NCBI GenBank assembly: GCA_937868485.1
Contig: CALMML010000354.1
Coordinates: forward strand, 1 to 43,863
Source of the DNA: an uncultured Myxococcales bacterium
GTDB taxonomy: Bacteria > Myxococcota_A > Polyangia > Palsa-1104 > JAEUJZ01
DNA length: 43,863 bases
Direction of reading: 5' to 3'
Shown: positions 40,315 through 43,863 of the stretch, one piece after another
How the letters are laid out: each line of letters begins with the position of its first letter
How positions within the stretch are numbered: the stretch's first letter is position 1
Made by a program: the position numbers and the translations under genes
Notes under the pieces: generated by a model
Told to the model about the DNA's origin: nothing
Seen by the model: only the letters and a program-made list of their open reading frames with translations
The model's database searches: none

Positions 40315-41763
40315 ATGGGAAGAGAATTGCCACAAGGCACCACCGTAGGTGTCTGTACGATCGAACGTTTGCGTGAGCGACGCGGCCTGTATGATGTCTA
40401 TTCTGCGACGGGACCAGCCGGACAAGCCTGCCGAGTCAGCGTGTTTCACGTCGATCCCGATGGCCAGCCGTGGCTGCACTTTGTCGCAGAGTCGCAGCAG
40501 ATTCAGACCTTGTCGCATCCGTGTCTCGCGGAAGTTGTCGAGACAGCGGTTACGTCGTCCGGTCTGCCGTTTCAGTCGGTGCGACTTGGCTCAGGGGAAG
40601 CGCTGTCCGAGCGTCTGCGACGAAGCGGTGCGCTGACCACGACGGAAGCGCTGTCGTGCGCGCAGCAGCTTGGCTCGGCGCTGTCGGCGCTGCACTCGCT
40701 GGATCTGCTGCATCGTGGGCTGTCTCCCGAGCGAATTTTTGTGAGTGAAGGCGATTCAGCCATCAAGCCGCGCGTGCGACTGCTGGACGTCGGTGTCACG
40801 AGGCTGCTCGACGATGCGGTTCCGGGCGGAATGTGGGGCAGTCCCGAGTACAAAGCGCCCGAGCAGCTGACCGGCTTTTCGATTGACGTCGGGCCTGCGT
40901 CGGATGAATACGCGCTGGCGCTCGTGCTGTATCAGTCGCTGACGAGCAGTCGTCCGTTCAAGGCGGACTCTGCGGCGGCGACCATCTTGCAAGTCGTCCG
41001 AGGCGGAGCTGAGCCGCTGCGCGTGCTGCGACCGGACATTCCCAAGGCGGTTGATGCTGCGGTGATGCGGGCCCTTGCGAAAGAACGAACCGGACGCTTT
41101 GCCTCGATCGCAGAGTTTTTGACGGCCCTGCAAGGCGGTGAGCCGATCGATCGCGCGGTCGATGATCTGGTGGGTCCGTGGCTGCGCGGCGCGGCGTCCA
41201 CCCAAGCGGTGATCAAGCAAGCGGCGGCGCAAGCGGACTCGAAGCCATCGTTTCAGGTGGTGGCACTGCAGATGGGCGGCGATGGAGCGGTTCCGACGGT
41301 GGTGGAAGATCAGGCGACCGTTCCAAACACGATGGAAGAAGTGATGCGGCTCGCGGTGCCGATCGAGCGCATCTCGATTTCCGATGCGGGATCGGCAAGC
41401 GCTCCAGCGGTTTCAGACGGCTCGAAGCCGATCAAGGTGGCGCAGGTCAAGCCCGCTGCACCGGTTGAAACCACCGATCGGAATCCGCTCATCGAGTCGA
41501 TCGCGGACGCACCTTCGGCACCTACCGTCGCCGCACCCGCCAAGAGTGGACCGACCGTGGCGACGAACCAGTCGGCGAGTAAGCCAGCGGACTCGGCTGC
41601 GGAAGCGACCGGTCCTTTGGCGATTCCCGCCACTGCGATCGCGACGGCGGCTCCAACGCAAGCTGCGGCTGCACCGGCCCAATCCTCGTCGCTTGTCGCC
41701 AAGATCGGACTCGTTGTCCTGGGCCTGATTGTCGGCTTCCTGCTTCGCCACCTGCTCGGTTAG
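40315..41763 (+). CDS. Tail-anchored pseudokinase
   Basis: The 482-residue protein has a protein-kinase fold (about 10-275) with key residues replaced. The ATP-binding Lys region reads CRVSVFHVD with no Lys; the catalytic loop HRDLKPEN reads HRGLSPER (133-140), losing the Asp; DFG reads DVG (158-160). The APE motif (181-183) and the SDEYALALVLYQSLT helix remain, so the fold is kept. Residues about 290-455 are Ala/Pro-rich linker. The C-terminus (about 460-480, KIGLVVLGLIVGFLLRHLL) is one membrane helix with almost nothing beyond it, so the kinase-like part faces the cytoplasm. It probably binds a partner rather than phosphorylating it. It starts at ATG 40315 with no Shine-Dalgarno. Confidence 0.88.
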   Translation: MGRELPQGTTVGVCTIERLRERRGLYDVYSATGPAGQACRVSVFHVDPDGQPWLHFVAESQQIQTLSHPCLAEVVETAVTSSGLPFQSVRLGSGEALSERLRRSGALTTTEALSCAQQLGSALSALHSLDLLHRGLSPERIFVSEGDSAIKPRVRLLDVGVTRLLDDAVPGGMWGSPEYKAPEQLTGFSIDVGPASDEYALALVLYQSLTSSRPFKADSAAATILQVVRGGAEPLRVLRPDIPKAVDAAVMRALAKERTGRFASIAEFLTALQGGEPIDRAVDDLVGPWLRGAASTQAVIKQAAAQADSKPSFQVVALQMGGDGAVPTVVEDQATVPNTMEEVMRLAVPIERISISDAGSASAPAVSDGSKPIKVAQVKPAAPVETTDRNPLIESIADAPSAPTVAAPAKSGPTVATNQSASKPADSAAEATGPLAIPATAIATAAPTQAAAAPAQSSSLVAKIGLVVLGLIVGFLLRHLLG

Positions 41764-41767
41764 CCAG

Positions 41768-41800
41768 ATTTCTTTTTGCTTCAAGCAAAAAAATTGAAAT
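41768..41800. terminator. Strong hairpin between pseudokinase and MshEN-GAF genes
   Basis: ATTTC-TTTTTGC-TTCAA-GCAAAAA-AATT-GAAAT folds with a 7-bp inner stem (TTTTTGC/GCAAAAA) and an outer ATTTC/GAAAT arm. It is followed by a T-rich tract (41810-41815). It starts 5 bp after the pseudokinase stop and probably terminates it. Confidence 0.6.
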
Positions 41801-41899
41801 CTAGACAGCTTTTTTAAAAGGCTGAAAAAATCGCTCATCCCGAGTGAACGCCCGGTGAGGACTTGACTTTCCGGTAGCAGAGTGTGAAGTAAACATACT

Positions 41900-43570
41900 G
41901 TGCCAGAGAAAGCGTCAGCTATATTCCTAAAAACAGGTGTCCTAACCCCCCAAGGGCTCAACGCGGCCATCGCGCTCAAACAGCGAGACGGTGGCACGCT
42001 CAGCGAGGCGATCCTGCGCCTCGGGCTGCTTGACGAAGAGCACTTGGTTTCCGCGTTCCAAAAGAACATGCAGATTCCACGAGTCTCCGCTGCGGCGCTG
42101 GCTCGGGTGTCCAAGGATGTTCTCAACGCGATCCCCGCAGACCTGGCTGCCCAGCTGCGGGTGATTCCGATGGACATCGACGCGGGCGGTAACTTGACGC
42201 TGGCGATGGTGGACCCAAGCGATGATGAGGCCGTCGAACAGGTCATCATGCATACGCTTTCGGAGGTCAATCGCGCAGTGGCCTCGCCCACGGCGATGCG
42301 GGAAGCGCTGCGAACGCACTACGGTGTGGTGCTGAGCAAGCCCGGCGCGCCAGCTGGGGCTCCTGCGCAAGCGGTTCCGGCGGCGAAATCGGGTCCAGTG
42401 GCAGCGGCGGCTCCCGCAGCGGCTCCGGCTCCGACCCCAGCGCCTGCACCGGCAGCGGCTCCAGCGGCCAAGCCCGCAGCGGCTCCGGTGGTTTCGTCGG
42501 CTCCAGCGCCCGCTCCGGCAGCCAAGCCAGCCGCAGCGGCTCCAGTGCAAGCGGCCAAGCCAGCGGCTGCAGCACCCGCGCCTGCCAAGCCTGTGGCTCA
42601 GCCGGTTGCTGCGGCGCCCGCGCCTGCTGCGAAGCCAGCAGCAGCCCCGGTGGTTGCGCCCGCTGCGGCGCCTGCGGCCAAGCCAGCGGTGGTGGCTCAG
42701 CCCGTAGCGGCCCCGGTGGTTGCGCCCGCTGTGGCGCCAGCGGCCAAGCCAGCGGCAGTGGCTCCAGCAGCCCAACCGGCCCCGGTCAAGCCAGCGGCAG
42801 TGGCTCCAGCAGCCCAACCGGCCCCGGTCAAGCCAGCGGCCCAGCCAGCGCCTGCTCCCGTCAAGCCCGCAGCGGCCCCGGTTCAAGCTGCTCCAGCGGC
42901 CAAGCCAGCGGTGGTGGCTCAGCCGGTGAAGCCCGCAGTGGTTGCGACGCCAGCGGCCAAGCCAGCCGCGCAAGTGGCTCCTGCCGCGAGGCCTGCGGTC
43001 CAAGCCGGTGCCAAGCTCGAGCCCGCTTCGCTCAAAGCACTGGCGCGTGCCCTCGATGGTGTCAACTCGGCAGCCGCAGCACCAAGCGGTGGCGCTTTTA
43101 CCGCCCAGATCGAGCAAATCCGTCAAGCCGGTCAGCGCGACGAGGTGGTGGCGATCCTGCTCAATGCCATTGCTCCGCTTGCGGATCACGCAGCGCTGTT
43201 TGTCATTCAGCAAAGGCAGTTTGCTTGCTTGGATGGACGCGGACCCAGCCACGTCATCGATATGCTCAAGTGGGTGCAGCTTTCGACGGAAGAGCCATCG
43301 CCATTTACGGCGGTGGTCGCCGCCAAAGAGCCGCACCTGGGACCGCTGCCGCAGACGGCTGAAAATCAGGCTGCGATGACGGCGCTTGGCAGCTCGTCGG
43401 GTCCGCTGCTGCTGGTTCCGCTGATGTTCAAAGGTCGCGGCATCGGTGTGCTCTACGCCGACGAACTCAAGCGCGATCTGAAGCCGCTCATTGCCGATCT
43501 GAAGCTGATCGCTGACGAAGCGGCCACTGCCTTTGCCCGCATCATTCTGCAGCGCAAAAAGTCCGGCTAG
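41900..43570 (+). CDS. MshEN-domain protein with Ala/Pro/Lys linker and GAF domain
   Basis: GTG 41900 starts a 556-residue protein. Residues about 5-143 resemble the N-terminal MshEN/GspE-N domain: LSEAILRLGLLDEEHLVSAFQKNM (a typical c-di-GMP-type RLG...L...Q element), then RVSAAAL and AVASPTAMREALRTHYG. A very long Ala/Pro/Lys/Val linker (146-372) follows, then a GAF domain (about 400-550): LFVIQQRQFACLDGRG, PLLLVPLMFKGRGIGVLYAD. There is no secretion ATPase domain, so the MshEN part is not driving type II secretion. It probably reads c-di-GMP or another nucleotide and passes the signal to, or from, the GAF part. It follows the pseudokinase gene after a terminator. Confidence 0.82.
   Translation: MPEKASAIFLKTGVLTPQGLNAAIALKQRDGGTLSEAILRLGLLDEEHLVSAFQKNMQIPRVSAAALARVSKDVLNAIPADLAAQLRVIPMDIDAGGNLTLAMVDPSDDEAVEQVIMHTLSEVNRAVASPTAMREALRTHYGVVLSKPGAPAGAPAQAVPAAKSGPVAAAAPAAAPAPTPAPAPAAAPAAKPAAAPVVSSAPAPAPAAKPAAAAPVQAAKPAAAAPAPAKPVAQPVAAAPAPAAKPAAAPVVAPAAAPAAKPAVVAQPVAAPVVAPAVAPAAKPAAVAPAAQPAPVKPAAVAPAAQPAPVKPAAQPAPAPVKPAAAPVQAAPAAKPAVVAQPVKPAVVATPAAKPAAQVAPAARPAVQAGAKLEPASLKALARALDGVNSAAAAPSGGAFTAQIEQIRQAGQRDEVVAILLNAIAPLADHAALFVIQQRQFACLDGRGPSHVIDMLKWVQLSTEEPSPFTAVVAAKEPHLGPLPQTAENQAAMTALGSSSGPLLLVPLMFKGRGIGVLYADELKRDLKPLIADLKLIADEAATAFARIILQRKKSG
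42746..42829 (+). repeat. Two exact 42-bp coding copies in the linker
   Basis: Copies start at 42746 and 42788 and encode KPAAVAPAAQPAPV twice. They are part of a wider Ala/Pro/Lys-rich stretch (about 42336-43015). Confidence 0.9.
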
Positions 43571-43664
43571 ACGCTCCGCGCACCGCCCTCCAGATGGCTC
43601 TTGCCATACCCCTCAATCCCCCATATCGTGGAACTACTTGTGCGCCTTTAATGCGCGTGCAGTC

Positions 43665-43678
43665 CGCAAATTTTTGCG
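43665..43678. other. Short inverted repeat upstream of the RRM gene
   Basis: CGCAA-ATTT-TTGCG (5-bp stem, 4-base loop) lies about 65 bp before ATG 43743. It could be a terminator of the MshEN-GAF gene or a regulatory hairpin in the RRM leader; nothing decides between them. Confidence 0.3.
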
Positions 43679-43742
43679 ATTGCCGCGTAAGTGAGAACGG
43701 CCCAATACGTGGGCTTCACCGAGGCAAAAAGAGAAGGAGCAA

Positions 43743-43863
43743 ATGAGCACCAAGCTGTTTGTGGGAAACCTGTCCTACGCTATTACCGAGCAGGAGTTGC
43801 GGGATGCTTTTGCGCAAGGGGGCCGAACGGTCCAGAGTGTGCGCATCGCCCGTGACCGCGAGA
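43743..43863 (+). CDS. RRM-domain RNA-binding protein, 5' part only
   Basis: ATG 43743 follows a strong AAGGAG (43734-43739) with very short spacing. The frame is open to the window end (40 residues), beginning MSTKLFVGNLSYAITEQELRDAF. KLFVGNLSY is the RNP-2 strand of an RRM, and VQSVRIARDRE starts the next strand. RNP-1 lies beyond the window. Bacterial single-RRM proteins of this type are small and bind RNA; many are cold-induced. The third position of the leader hairpin may matter for its control. Confidence 0.85.
   Translation, partial: MSTKLFVGNLSYAITEQELRDAFAQGGRTVQSVRIARDRE

Noticed and set aside
41942-43336. Minus-strand frame of 464 codons
   Set aside because: It is antisense to the MshEN-GAF gene; composition is Trp/Arg/Gly-rich shadow of the Ala/Pro linker.
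1-43863. tRNA, rRNA, transposase, integrase or phage genes
   Set aside because: I looked for T-loop and anticodon-like patterns and for typical mobile-element proteins and found none; a covariance-model scan would settle tRNA absence.

Overview
This high-GC, gene-dense window looks like chromosome from a Myxococcota-type (former Deltaproteobacteria) or similar predatory or gliding bacterium. That is an inference from gene content: a Ser/Thr kinase carrying an extracellular-type repeat array, a pseudokinase, a PP2C phosphatase fused to a cyclic-nucleotide domain, several FHA domains, a sigma-54 activator, FG-GAP and Asp/Gly-rich secreted proteins, and many Pro/Ala-rich linkers. I see no rRNA, tRNA, CRISPR array, insertion sequence, phage gene or plasmid origin. 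All 31 main genes look intact apart from the two cut by the window edges.

Layout. (1) 1-1834: 3'-truncated MMPL/RND-type membrane transporter, minus strand. (2) 2076-6231: periplasmic ABC-type binding protein, large membrane histidine kinase and CheY-like receiver, plus strand; the first two overlap by 4 bp. (3) 6265-8624: secreted fasciclin protein and class II photolyase. (4) 8576-10978, minus: predicted outer-membrane barrel and a secreted five-bladed-propeller (GH43-like) protein, separated by an 11-bp tandem repeat. (5) 11226-14624: PP2C-cNMP phosphatase (plus), then a Shewanella-like metallophosphoesterase and a membrane protein (minus). (6) 14722-18814, plus: RlmM-like rRNA methyltransferase with a repetitive tail, a LarE-Nudix fusion and an FG-GAP lipoprotein. 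(7) 18876-21872, minus: Ser/Thr kinase with 14 C-terminal WxxG-type repeats, followed by 513 bp of AT-richer intergenic DNA. (8) 22386-23831, plus: MEMO-like protein with a PqqD-like N-terminus. (9) 23844-26311, minus: metallo-beta-lactamase-fold hydrolase translationally coupled to a GAF-sigma54 activator. (10) 26602-28267, plus: DUF4920 lipoprotein and a nucleotide-domain-only Hsp70. (11) 28269-29346, minus: a 57-codon small gene with a strong Shine-Dalgarno and a secreted hypothetical protein. (12) 29732-35225, plus: FHA-CpaF-like protein lacking its Walker A lysine, double-FHA membrane protein with a Met-rich linker, SMI1/TPR protein, polysaccharide deacetylase. (13) 35237-40041, minus: DUF4175 coiled-coil membrane protein coupled to a TPR/gluzincin peptidase. 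(14) 40315-43863, plus: tail-anchored pseudokinase, MshEN-GAF protein, start of an RRM protein.

How it fits together. The dominant theme is signalling: a two-component branch (2), Ser/Thr phosphorylation (kinase 7, phosphatase 5, pseudokinase 14, FHA readers 12) and a nucleotide-sensing flavour (cNMP domain in 5, MshEN c-di-GMP-type domain in 14). Several proteins keep the fold of an enzyme but lack catalytic residues (CpaF-like, kinase-like, MEMO-like, Hsp70-like), which suggests scaffold or sensor roles. The most interesting candidates for something undescribed are the FHA/dead-CpaF/SMI1 cluster with its envelope-modifying neighbour and the LarE-Nudix fusion.
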